DNA from: Duganella fentianensis
GTDB lineage: Bacteria > Pseudomonadota > Gammaproteobacteria > Burkholderiales > Burkholderiaceae_D
DNA: 60,395 nt
NCBI RefSeq assembly: GCF_009857835.1
Contig: NZ_WWCL01000006.1
Coordinates: 1 to 60,395 of the forward strand
Direction of reading: 5' to 3'
The position numbers and the translations under genes were made by a program. This document shows positions 35,959-44,017 of this stretch, piece after piece. The notes beneath the pieces are model-generated. The model was not told the origin of the DNA. It saw nothing but the letters and a program-made list of their open reading frames with translations, and made no database searches. How positions within the stretch are numbered: position 1 is the stretch's first letter; every line of letters starts with the position of its first letter.

Positions 35959-35984
35959 GCGCTCGACGGATGTCAGTCGAGCGC
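35959..35984. terminator. Perfect 9-bp hairpin after the recombinase operon
   Basis: GCGCTCGAC and GTCGAGCGC pair around an 8-base loop, with short AGTCG copies on both outer sides. It could be a terminator for either flank (CTTTCTTT follows at about 35997) or a recombination site of the element. The gap 35837-36011 has no gene. Confidence 0.5.
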
Positions 35985-36011
35985 TTGCAAAGTCGACTTT
36001 CTTTACACTTC

Positions 36012-36422
36012 TTAGTGAATATAACTGTAATAGGGCGGGGCATTCGGATCTGTGCCTTCAGGGGTTGGCTGAAAGCCCAAGCCGGCCATGAATGCGAGGA
36101 AGAATTGCCTCTCCCGCGGATCAGTCATTGCCCGGTCGATCATGGTGATGACCGATTGGCCGTGATCGAGGAGGAGTTTGGCGATTTGCACCTGGTCAAA
36201 TTCGAAGCCCATTGCACGCAACTTTGATCGGATTGCCGGCATGTGCGCCGTGGAGACGAGTGAAAGCACTTGGCGTGCGGGCGTTTGGCCAGCGCCAAAG
36301 GCGAGGAGGGCGGCCTCGAATTTTTTCCCTAACGGTGACTGAGCAATGGCTACGAGCTGCGCCTTCGATAATGGTTCAAGACCAGCTGCTCGGAGCACGT
36401 CATGTATGGTCTGGATTTTCAT
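36012..36422 (-). CDS. Accessory protein paired with a divergent tyrosine recombinase
   Basis: The 136-residue soluble protein starts MKIQTIHDVLRAAGLEPLSK at 36422, inside the end of the recombinase gene (23-bp overlap). The N-terminal part looks like a small DNA-binding fold. No family is recognised. Its overlap with the recombinase suggests a dedicated partner. Confidence 0.6.
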   Translation of the reverse strand: MKIQTIHDVLRAAGLEPLSKAQLVAIAQSPLGKKFEAALLAFGAGQTPARQVLSLVSTAHMPAIRSKLRAMGFEFDQVQIAKLLLDHGQSVITMIDRAMTDPRERQFFLAFMAGLGFQPTPEGTDPNAPPYYSYIH

Positions 36423-37392
36423 TCTGGCGCTTCGCGTTGATGTAGGTATCGGTCGAGCGCTCAAGGGCGAGGCCGAGCTGCTTGGTGAGCGTAGCCTTCT
36501 CGGTTCCGAGAGTGATTTCCTGCACTGCGTAAGTGTTGCGCAGCGTGCGGCCGCCGGAACGCTTGACGTCGATCTTGGCGCTGGCCAGCGTTGATTTCAC
36601 CTGCAGATAGACTGTCGTTGCATTGAGGCGCTTGCCACTGGGTGCAGGGAACGCGAGCGAGCCCGGGATTTGTAAGCGGCTGCGTTCATCAAGCCACGCG
36701 AGTACATCCTTTACCGCTGGTGGCCGGAGTATTGTCGTGTGCTCGTAGCTGGTGGAATGCTTCTGCTGTGGGGTCAGTTCGATTTTATGCGAACCGTCCA
36801 GTTCGGCCTGTAGGCTGATTTCATCCACCAACAGCCCAAGGACTTCCGACACACGCACGCCAGCGAACAGCATCGTGAGCTGGATAGCGCGGTCGCGCCG
36901 CCGACGCCATTCTGCAGGCGCAAGGGAGTAGGGTAGGGCGGCCATGAAGCGTTCTATTTCACCAGCATTGAGAGCCACCATTGCCGTGTCTTTGAAATAG
37001 CGCTGCTGCTTCAAGGCGCCGAATATTGCATGTCGCGCCGGATTTGGCGCGATCTTCAAGTGGTGGTAGCAACGCTCGATCAGGCGAAGGTAGCGGTACG
37101 AGATTTTGCTATTGAGGTCTTGGACCTGGGTATTGCCCACGACGCTCCCCAGTTCCAGAAACATCAGCAGGTCGTAATGTGTGGCTTTGGAGAAGGGCAC
37201 GCCGCGGCTGGCCAACCAGCGGGCGAATTTACCGAACATGAACTTGTAGACCTTTGCCCCCTCCGCTCGCATGGGTGTCTCGCGTGTTTGATCTGCAGGG
37301 CGAGAGCCGGTGCGAACGAATTCAATCGTCTCGACGAATTTGCCAAAACAGGAGATGGGGTCTGCATCCCATTGTTCGATTACAGAGTTCAT
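36400..37392 (-). CDS. Tyrosine recombinase lacking both catalytic histidines
   Basis: The 330-residue phage-integrase-type protein has Arg I in FAGVRVSEVLGL. The box II equivalent is GGRTLRNTYAV (His replaced by Arg, Arg kept). Box III is LGLALERSTDTYIN (His replaced by Leu, Tyr kept). Recombinases that vary at the histidines can still act, but the double change is notable. It precedes the 136-aa gene on the minus strand. Confidence 0.75.
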   Translation of the reverse strand: MNSVIEQWDADPISCFGKFVETIEFVRTGSRPADQTRETPMRAEGAKVYKFMFGKFARWLASRGVPFSKATHYDLLMFLELGSVVGNTQVQDLNSKISYRYLRLIERCYHHLKIAPNPARHAIFGALKQQRYFKDTAMVALNAGEIERFMAALPYSLAPAEWRRRRDRAIQLTMLFAGVRVSEVLGLLVDEISLQAELDGSHKIELTPQQKHSTSYEHTTILRPPAVKDVLAWLDERSRLQIPGSLAFPAPSGKRLNATTVYLQVKSTLASAKIDVKRSGGRTLRNTYAVQEITLGTEKATLTKQLGLALERSTDTYINAKRQNENPDHT

Positions 37393-38106
37393 GTGTTTTC
37401 TCGGCTGGTAGCCACATTGGCCACGAATTCAACGCCATTTTAGGCGATATTCAACTAACCGACATTTTACGTGTGCTTTTGATAGGTGCAAGCCGCTGAA
37501 TTCTGAGGCCGTCCCTTTGTAGACGCTTTTGACTTTCTTCACTCTCTTTGTTCTCTTTGCTCTTTTGTTGCCGCGCAGAGGGCTGGCACGAGGCAGTGCT
37601 GGGGTTTATATCCGAAGTCAGCGGCTTAAGCAGGGTTTTGAGGGTATTTTTATAACCGTTGGTTAGTTGAATTTAGCTGATTTTCCTAAGCCAATTCGAA
37701 CTATCTGGAAGGAGAGTGCTGGGCATGAGCAAGCATACAAACGCGAACATTCACATCGTAGGCGGCGGCCTCATGCTCTGGGCACGAAAACCAAAGGAGA
37801 ATTGCTGAAGAATAGGAAGGCAACGGACCAATACGTCGCAAGAAGTGAGATCAAAAGTTATGAGAATTCTTAATTAGAGGATTACCGCAAAGATCCCATC
37901 AATTTGAAACTGAGATTCTAAAGACGAGCAAACTATGTCATTGTTTCTATGGGAATTTACTCAATATTCTCGCAAAAAACTGTGCAACTATGTGCGAAAA
38001 TCCAGCAGCCCCATGCCTTTCGTGAGCTAATTATGACGTCATACTGAAGGCAGTAGAGTACCCAGTGTTAGTCCCCACGTTTTTTAACGCGAGTTAAAAG
38101 TAGAGG
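37393..38106. other. Non-coding or decayed stretch
   Basis: About 700 bp with pyrimidine-rich and AT-rich parts. A 68-codon plus-strand frame (37667-37873) is lysine/arginine-rich without support. I see no gene, only possible decayed sequence. Confidence 0.35.
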
Positions 38107-38205
38107 TTATTTGGCAAACGCCGATTTCTGTTTTGGCGTGAAGTCGCCGAGGCCCATATCGGGACGCTTGTGATTACACGTCCACATCCAGTCAATCTCA
38201 AAATC
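38107..38205 (-). pseudogene. IS3-family orfB C-terminal remnant
   Basis: The minus strand reads DWMWTCNHKRPDMGLGDFTP then KQKSAFAK and stop, the typical end of IS3-family orfB proteins. Nothing else of the element is present. Confidence 0.7.
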
Positions 38206-38259
38206 CTATACGTCAGTCAAACTGACGAATGCGTGGTGGGCTACTATGCCATTTGTAAA

Positions 38260-38289
38260 GATAACAACCCGACAATGCGGGTTGTTATC
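38260..38289 (-). terminator. Terminator of the CAP lipoprotein gene
   Basis: GATAACAACCCG and CGGGTTGTTATC form a 12-bp stem with a 6-base loop 11 bp after the stop, followed by a weak T stretch on the minus strand. Confidence 0.7.
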
Positions 38290-38300
38290 AGTCACGAACC

Positions 38301-39365
38301 TTAATTGCAAGTAAATACGTTTAAGCAGGAAGCAGCAGTAGTAAAGGTCCAGTTCTTGCTGATGCCTGTACCATTCGCCGTCCCCTTGAAAGATACCAAG
38401 TAGGTCGTGTTCGACTTAAATGGCTCATAGCCAACTACAAAAGCATTTGAGGAGGAGATTGCCTTGTCATTCGCACTAGTAAAAATGCGAGCCTTGATGG
38501 CCTGGGTGTGACCAGCCTCGGTGATGGTGAAAGACTCGATCGCCAAACTCAAACCCTCCTTGATTGCGATACTTACAGGATAGGTCGTACGGCGATGCGT
38601 ATCATTGAGAACATCACTAATCTCGGTATAAGGGTTGGGGGCTTCTGGAGATGCGAATAGTGGGACCAGCGTCTGCTTATCTGCAGGATACACTCCGACG
38701 TAATCGCTGGAATTGCTCTGTGACTTCACGCCAAAGCCGAGATTGATAATCGTCGTCTGGGCTAAATCAGCCCCAACTGCTACCCCAATATCACGGATGC
38801 CTTGGTTCATGAAACCCTGCCGATGGTAGATCGTTGCGAGTAAGGTCTTAACGGCCGCAGTTGCACCTGCGCCAGCGCCATAGCTTCCCTCCTCAATGGC
38901 AGCTGTATTTACATAACCAGTAAAACTAACCCTATCAGCAACACGGATTCCGGTAAAGCCAGCCTTGGATGGGTCTTCAATGTGGAAATTTGGAATGTTA
39001 TAGATCGGGTTAATCGAGCTCATATCAACAGTTCCACCATTGATGCTACTGTTCGACATTACATACGATAGGTGATTTCTTGCGGCCTTATCCAAGGGCG
39101 CGCTTTGAGTCAACAACCCCAAGCCCATCGCCGATCGAAAATTGTTATAAGCTGTAACGAAAGCAAATTCCTGCGACGAATCCGCATATGTGAGAGAGGG
39201 AACGGCTTGCTGGATATCTGCCGGCGTTACGGTCGGAGTGATAACCATAATCGGCGGTTGAACAGCTGGCTTAGTTGAGCTGCCAGTGTTTGAACCGCCA
39301 CCACCACAAGCGGTTAAGCTCGATAGCGCAAGCAACGAAAGCGAATGTTTAATGGTGGAGTTCAT
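38301..39365 (-). CDS. CAP/SCP-domain lipoprotein
   Basis: The 354-residue protein has a lipoprotein signal ending in LSSLTAC, so it should be anchored by lipid at the cell envelope. After a glycine/proline linker, a CAP (SCP-like) domain begins around residue 70 (FVTAYNNFRSAMGL, LDKAARNHLSYV). A C-terminal beta-rich part follows (YEPFKSNTTYLVSF). Bacterial CAP proteins are secreted and poorly understood. The start at 39365 has AGGAA about 9 bp upstream. The gene is monocistronic with its own terminator and may be cargo of the surrounding mobile DNA. Confidence 0.82.
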   Translation of the reverse strand: MNSTIKHSLSLLALSSLTACGGGGSNTGSSTKPAVQPPIMVITPTVTPADIQQAVPSLTYADSSQEFAFVTAYNNFRSAMGLGLLTQSAPLDKAARNHLSYVMSNSSINGGTVDMSSINPIYNIPNFHIEDPSKAGFTGIRVADRVSFTGYVNTAAIEEGSYGAGAGATAAVKTLLATIYHRQGFMNQGIRDIGVAVGADLAQTTIINLGFGVKSQSNSSDYVGVYPADKQTLVPLFASPEAPNPYTEISDVLNDTHRRTTYPVSIAIKEGLSLAIESFTITEAGHTQAIKARIFTSANDKAISSSNAFVVGYEPFKSNTTYLVSFKGTANGTGISKNWTFTTAASCLNVFTCN

Positions 39366-40142
39366 GTGAATATTCCTTAAGTTAAAAGTAGATTTTTCTC
39401 TACCACAAGCGGCGGGTAAAACGACGGTGGTATAGGGGTAGTATCTAGCCACTAGGTACCAATGCAAGCGAGGTCCAGCTTTACGGAAATCAGCGTTGTT
39501 AGCTATTAGCCCACAAGAAAATTCTAGAAAACCGATCCCAGTAAAGCTGTCGGGTGCTGGCGCTCGCTGCTGGCATAAAGTTGAAGATGCAGGGCGCCAA
39601 TCAAGCTATAGGTCGGGCAACTGGCGGGCAACTAACCGGCTTTCAGCAAGTTGTCGCTCAATATTTCATGGCCAATCGAACAGATATTGAAGCCACAATG
39701 GCGGGCGATCTTTTGTAAGGCCGCGATCCACTGCTTAATTAATATTGGCGAGGATGAATCAGGCTGGACGGTATCGGTTGGTGCTACGAATCAAACGTGC
39801 GTCTTTGACGCGACCAATATCAAAACCAAAGGAGTCCGAACAAGTGGTTTGTAGATCAAAATGATGAATGGGTGATATGTAGCAATCGTTAGGCAAATTC
39901 TGGCGCCAGGAACTCCGACTGGTGCGGACGAGATGCTGGCCATTCTGTCTCAACTGTCGAGAGGCAAAGTACGAACCTCTGGCACAGTGACTTTTAGCGG
40001 CGACATTGCACGAGTAACTGAGTAATGACAGGAACCACGGCGCTAGGGGGACAGGTAGTTATATACCACCAGGGCAAGATGCAGGGGCATGCCAATACAA
40101 CGCGACGACCAAGGAATTCAACGGAACGAACAGGAAAGTGAA
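39366..40142. other. Decayed coding sequence, several frames broken
   Basis: Plus-strand pieces look coding but are out of frame with each other: MQGANQAIGRATGGQLTGFQ near 39590, WTVSVGATNQTCVFDATNIK near 39765, and ILAPGTPTGADEMLAILSQL near 39905. They may be parts of one lost gene. I cannot name it. Confidence 0.4.
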
Positions 40143-40166
40143 AATGGCGCCTATGGCGCCATTTCT
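40143..40166 (-). terminator. Hairpin terminator after the tra-like operon
   Basis: AATGGCGCC-TAT-GGCGCCATT, a perfect 9-bp stem, lies 14 bp after the last minus-strand gene of the traKLM-like operon; on that strand it is followed by TTCAC, so the T tract is poor. Confidence 0.55.
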
Positions 40167-40179
40167 CTTCCACACTTGA

Positions 40180-40584
40180 TCAAATTCGCGATGGTGCGAG
40201 ATGACCAGTTACCCACAGTACAATCGCCTTGTAGTCCGATGCGAACTCTATCAGGAGAATAGTTACACCATGATGCATCCGATGAAAATCATACATCGAA
40301 TGCTCCATCGAGCCACCGTGCCACCGCATCAATACTGCCGATGCGACCTTCCACCAGAGGATTCGTGCTGAGAAGCCACCACGCAGCCAATGCTTGACAG
40401 AGCGCGAATCCATACCAGATACGTCGGTCATCCAGACACCACGACCAACTGTTTCGGCGCCGGCGACACGAGGCGTACGTACGCGCATAGCTGGAATCCG
40501 AGCTATGGCCTTACGACGCGACTCGGCCGAAAAATCGGTGCTCCAGATACTATCGTTGTTCAGTTGCGGCTCCTTGGCGAACAT
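40180..40584 (-). CDS. Hypothetical protein, last gene of the traKLM-like operon
   Basis: The 134-residue protein is not recognised. GAGGGAAGC lies about 6 bp before its ATG, a strong ribosome site, and it is only 35 bp after the previous gene. The second half (WHGGSMEHSMYDFHRMHH) is histidine- and methionine-rich and may be a shifted frame. Confidence 0.5.
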   Translation of the reverse strand: MFAKEPQLNNDSIWSTDFSAESRRKAIARIPAMRVRTPRVAGAETVGRGVWMTDVSGMDSRSVKHWLRGGFSARILWWKVASAVLMRWHGGSMEHSMYDFHRMHHGVTILLIEFASDYKAIVLWVTGHLAPSRI

Positions 40585-40619
40585 AGTGCTTCCCTCTCAT
40601 TCCATCGCTGCTTAACTTG

Positions 40620-41158
40620 CTACTCCGCGAGTTGTTCAAGTTGACGCTGAACCTCATCGGTGAGCAAGGGGTAATGTTCGCGAATATGGTTAAGAACTCT
40701 AACCTGCAAAGCCTTCCTTGCTTCGCGAACGCCGGGGTGACTGGCATACACGTTTAATAGCTCACCCAATGAGGCCATACTATCAACGAGTTTTCCCAAT
40801 GCAACCCGATGTTCGCAGTCACTGGCATCGCTTGTAGCCGTGAGCAATTCGGAAAGAGGGACAGAAAGAGCGGGAGAGGAATTCGATGTACAACGTCTTG
40901 CAAGACTTGGCACTTCAGTACGATTCGATCGCGTGCGGCTCCCGCTCGATCCTGCACAAGTGCCAATTCGCCTTGAAGCGTTGGATTGGTGCGCTCGACT
41001 GTAATAACACGATGTAATGAATAGAGACACGCGGGGCGACCAGAACGCCGCCCTGGGGCAGTTCTGGCGTCCTCTTTGCCCAAATAGTGCTCGATCAACC
41101 GCCTTGTCCAACCACGCTGAAGGATCTGCTGGACTGTTAGATACTGACTATGGATCAC
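40620..41158 (-). pseudogene. Frameshifted small tra-associated gene
   Basis: The 5' half reads LTVQQILQRGWTRRLIEHYL in one frame, a pattern I know from small proteins with an RGWT motif and a following C-L-Y segment (PACLYSLHRVITVERT). The 3' half, in another frame, reads SLGELLNVYASHPGVREARK then LLTDEVQRQLEQLAE. The switch lies around 40900-40980. One base lost or gained would join them. The GTG start overlaps the stop of the TraM-like gene (GTGA). Confidence 0.55.
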
Positions 41159-41760
41159 TTGCGCGATTCCTTCTTTACGACGGGCGCCTGCGAGGCAAGA
41201 GGACGCACTACGGATTGACCTGTCGTGGCTACATTCCCGGTCGTTAAGTCGTTAGGTCTACTGTGTAGGAAGATATAAGATGCAAGGGAGCCGGCCAGCA
41301 TACTCAATGCAAGGCTAGTACAAAATACTGGTACCGAAATCGTTAGCGCCTGAATTTCGGAGAGGGGAAGTGAGGCCTTCATCTTTTCAAAGAAGCTACT
41401 CAGATCACGTTTAATGCCCGGCACCTCACCCAAAGCACCTTGCTTGGCAATAATGACCATCTGATCAAAATCGCCTTTGATCGCCTTACGCTCCTTTGCA
41501 AAATTTTCTGCCATCGCACCCACGGCTAACATCACTTCGGCTTGAATGCCACTTTTCAATTCAATAGCGCGCTTATCCATTTCCTCCTGTGAAGCGTTCA
41601 ATATCGCCGCCAGTGCTTTCTCGTGCTTTTGGCTGATTGTTCGCAAACGTTCGGAATAAAAGAGACCTGCGATGACAACCGGATCTTCAGGGTCGACCTT
41701 GTAGCCGGTTGTCTCAAATATCTCTACGGCTATGCGCTTTTGTTCTTCAAGATCGATCAT
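41155..41760 (-). CDS. traM: TraM-like conjugation protein
   Basis: The 201-residue protein has an N-terminal segment TGYKVDPEDPVVIAGLFYSE, then a long coiled-coil-like region and one C-terminal membrane span (PVFCTSLALSMLAGSLASYI). This matches IncP-type TraM proteins, which accompany relaxosome factors and may link to the membrane. Overlap with traL is ATGA. The gene lies third in the operon after traK- and traL-like genes, as in RP4. Confidence 0.68.
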   Translation of the reverse strand: MIDLEEQKRIAVEIFETTGYKVDPEDPVVIAGLFYSERLRTISQKHEKALAAILNASQEEMDKRAIELKSGIQAEVMLAVGAMAENFAKERKAIKGDFDQMVIIAKQGALGEVPGIKRDLSSFFEKMKASLPLSEIQALTISVPVFCTSLALSMLAGSLASYIFLHSRPNDLTTGNVATTGQSVVRPLASQAPVVKKESRK

Positions 41761-42482
41761 GCGTAGTCAAACTCAATCTGCCCCAACTGGCTATAGATAG
41801 CAGTCTTCACTTTTTGAATTCGGTGACGGTTGAACGTAAAGAACAGTGGGGATAGCATGACTTCGTCAAACGTCAACAGATTTGACGTCATGGTTTCCAC
41901 GTCTTTCTTATAGGTGTCCGAATCATATTTAGCCAACTTCACAACACCCAAAATTCGGTTCTGATGTTCTTTGAAGATCTTGGTGTCGATGAACTTAACG
42001 CCATCCCGCTCGACTTTACCGAAGTACTCGTTTTCCCACACGACGACCGGTGCCGCATGAGATTTCAATAGAGCTTCTAGGCTGCTCATCGTTTCGCCAA
42101 GACCACGGCCACCAACTAGCACCGCATGAATGATGATGTTCTTACCGGCCTCTCTTAGAATATCGATGACGTCGTTCTCCAGCATATAGGCCATCAAAGG
42201 CAAGAACGAAGTCGAACCATTGTCGATAACGGTATCGCCTTCATGTTCGAGAATGGTTTCCATGAGTTGGTCGAACATACTCTTATCAACGTTGTTCTCT
42301 GAATCGATAGAGCGGATATTAAAGTGCTTGGCACCGATCTTTTTATAACTGGCAAAGGTCGCATTAACAGGATCTGTGTCGGCGCAAAAGGTTTCATCGC
42401 CCAAAAACTGCGCTAATACAGGTGCAACAAACGACTTACCTACGCCACCCTTGCCAGTCAAAATCATATGTACATTATTCAT
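41757..42482 (-). CDS. traL: TraL-like P-loop ATPase of conjugation
   Basis: The 241-residue protein has the same length as RP4 TraL. It carries a ParA/MinD-type Walker A (GKGGVGKS) and an Asp-rich switch (CADTDPVNATF). The family is a soluble P-loop ATPase encoded next to oriT in IncP-type transfer regions, with unclear exact role. It overlaps traK by 8 bp and traM by 4 bp. Confidence 0.78.
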   Translation of the reverse strand: MNNVHMILTGKGGVGKSFVAPVLAQFLGDETFCADTDPVNATFASYKKIGAKHFNIRSIDSENNVDKSMFDQLMETILEHEGDTVIDNGSTSFLPLMAYMLENDVIDILREAGKNIIIHAVLVGGRGLGETMSSLEALLKSHAAPVVVWENEYFGKVERDGVKFIDTKIFKEHQNRILGVVKLAKYDSDTYKKDVETMTSNLLTFDEVMLSPLFFTFNRHRIQKVKTAIYSQLGQIEFDYA

Positions 42483-42873
42483 TATCTTTATCCTCTGCTT
42501 TAAGCCAATTTCCCGAAGGGAAGGGGTTTACTTCAAATTTCTTTGCTCGTTGCCCTAATACGATTGGAACGCGGCGCACATATCCATCAGATACAGGATG
42601 GTCAGCCTTGTCCGTAGTAATAGGACTGCTTTCGTTTACTAAAGCCACGCTACTCTTACTTCTTACATCCTTTCTCCAACGTTTTAATATGGTTGCGTAG
42701 GTATCCATGCTTAAACTGAATCCGTTCGAATTGAGATATTCCAGAATCATCCTTCGTGGAATACCCTTTCTGGACAGTTCTTCGATCTCTGGCAACAAAA
42801 GTCGCAATCGCTTACTTATGGAAATATTTCCCTCGATTGCATCAGCCGGAAAATTTCGGGACAGATCACTCAT
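42475..42873 (-). CDS. traK: TraK-like oriT-binding protein
   Basis: The 132-residue basic protein has an N-terminal HTH-like region (LRLLLPEIEELSRKGIPRRM, then ILEYLNSNGFSLSMDTYATI). RP4 TraK binds and wraps oriT DNA upstream of its own gene. The same order (oriT side, traK, traL, traM) is seen here, and an 11-bp tandem array lies 170 bp upstream. ATG 42873 (MSDLSRNF) is preferred over an upstream TTG. Neither has a strong ribosome site. Confidence 0.65.
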   Translation of the reverse strand: MSDLSRNFPADAIEGNISISKRLRLLLPEIEELSRKGIPRRMILEYLNSNGFSLSMDTYATILKRWRKDVRSKSSVALVNESSPITTDKADHPVSDGYVRRVPIVLGQRAKKFEVNPFPSGNWLKAEDKDNE

Positions 42874-43040
42874 GTGAATTTTGTATCTAAGGCAAAGCAA
42901 GACAAGGCACCGCTTCGGACAAAATGGTGTTCTCTAGCCGCATAGGAGCGCTATTCCAAACCATCATAGACTTGTCAAAGCATGACTCCTCATCAAATAG
43001 ACTAGAAAATTCGTTAGGTTTCGTGGGCCGATTGTTTCAA
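42874..43040. other. traK promoter region and candidate oriT-side DNA
   Basis: An AT-rich stretch between traK and the 11-bp repeat array. It should hold the traK promoter. No consensus IncP nic (ATCCTG) is seen on inspection. Confidence 0.4.
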
Positions 43041-43139
43041 TGTCCCCGAAGTGTCCCCGAGGTGTCCCCGAGATGTCCCCGAGATGTCCCCGAGATGTCC
43101 CCGAGATGTCCCCGAGATGTCCCCGAGGTGTCCCCGCCG
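43041..43139. repeat. Nine 11-bp tandem repeats (TGTCCCCGAGA)
   Basis: Units start at 43041, 43052, 43063, 43074, 43085, 43096, 43107, 43118 and 43129. The middle five are identical (TGTCCCCGAGA); outer ones end in AAG, AGG, AGG and CCG. A period of 11 bp puts each copy on the same helix face, as expected for cooperative protein binding. The position upstream of the traK-like gene suggests an oriT-linked or centromere-like site. Confidence 0.9.
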
Positions 43140-43620
43140 GCGTGAGTGGTCACATACGGGCGATTAAAGAAATCATGGTAAAGGGGATTGCGCTACAGAA
43201 GGCAATGGTCTATTCTCTGCTCTGTCGGCCTCCGGCATTTCATCCCGTAGTATTCAATTTGCCTATCTTCGCTGTCCAGTTTAGAGAGCCAAGATTCCCA
43301 AAGCCGTTATGCGGCACATCTTCCACCGCTCTGGTGGTCATTCATTAGATTTTCGAAGCTGACATCGGCGTGCTTTTTTGCGTCTGATAGTCAGCATTTT
43401 TTAAACCCTGCGTTCAGTACTTAGAAATACTGAGTATCGACGAAATCGTTGTCACATAAGGGATAGAAGGAATTTAGGAATACTAAATAGATACTGAACT
43501 GCATTTTTACGCACAGTTTTATGCGTCACCCGAGGAGGGGCAAGAAGTCATCAAGAGCGCGAGATGCTTCACCTATCCGCCAAGAGCGGTTAAGGCAGGC
43601 AATGGAACGCGCCGAGTAAG
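43140..43620. other. Gap with inverted repeats, no gene
   Basis: No credible gene. Around 43410-43500 there are inverted short motifs: CAGTA-N8-TACTG at about 43416 and a related GATACTGAAC copy at about 43490. They may be att-type sites for the integrase at 44018. Confidence 0.35.
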
Positions 43621-43850
43621 GCAAGACCATATAAGACAGTGCAGTTGGGTACCTGGCCCACACAATCTGGAGCTGCAAGGCAAAGGAGGGTGAACACTGC
43701 GACACCTACGGGTGGGAAAGCATTAAGGACGGGTGATAGCGCCACCCCACAACTGGCTAGAGGCCAGAAGCGCTATGCGAGGACCGCGTGACAGACCGGG
43801 ACTTACTTACGGGTAAGTGACCCTGTGACCGTGAGGGCAGGGCGATTTGC
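43621..43850 (+). ncRNA. Candidate structured RNA upstream of an integrase gene
   Basis: Several stems follow each other. GCAG/CTGC (43641/43673) encloses TGGG/CCCA. CACC-TACG-GGTG (43703-43714) has a UNCG-type tetraloop. ATAGCGC (43736-43742) pairs with GCGCTAT (43770-43776) and encloses CTGGC/GCCAG. ACTTAC/GTAAGT (43801/43813) is set inside ACAG/CTGT. No frame is open across it. It ends about 170 bp before the integrase. Relation to known integrase-linked RNA motifs (for example int-alpA or xerDC) is untested. Confidence 0.45.
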
Positions 43851-44017
43851 AAAAATAGCATCAGAAGGTATGCAGATCGAAGGGAGTATTCTTAAGAAGG
43901 GCCTTCACCCGATGCGCAATAGAGTTTGAGAGTAGGCAGCATGCGTATTGCCAATTGGCAAAGCCAGCGAAGTAATAGGCATGCTGCTTATAGGTAAATG
44001 ACAAGAAAGGGGCATAT

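Noticed and set aside
37667..37873. 68-codon basic plus-strand frame
   Set aside because: No ribosome site and no recognisable similarity; probably chance.
43041..43139. CRISPR-like array
   Set aside because: Repeats are 11 bp and directly adjacent with no spacers; no cas genes are present.
43560..43860. Group II intron as explanation for the structured stretch
   Set aside because: No domain V-like hairpin, no reverse transcriptase and no convincing GTGYG start; left as an unassigned RNA candidate.
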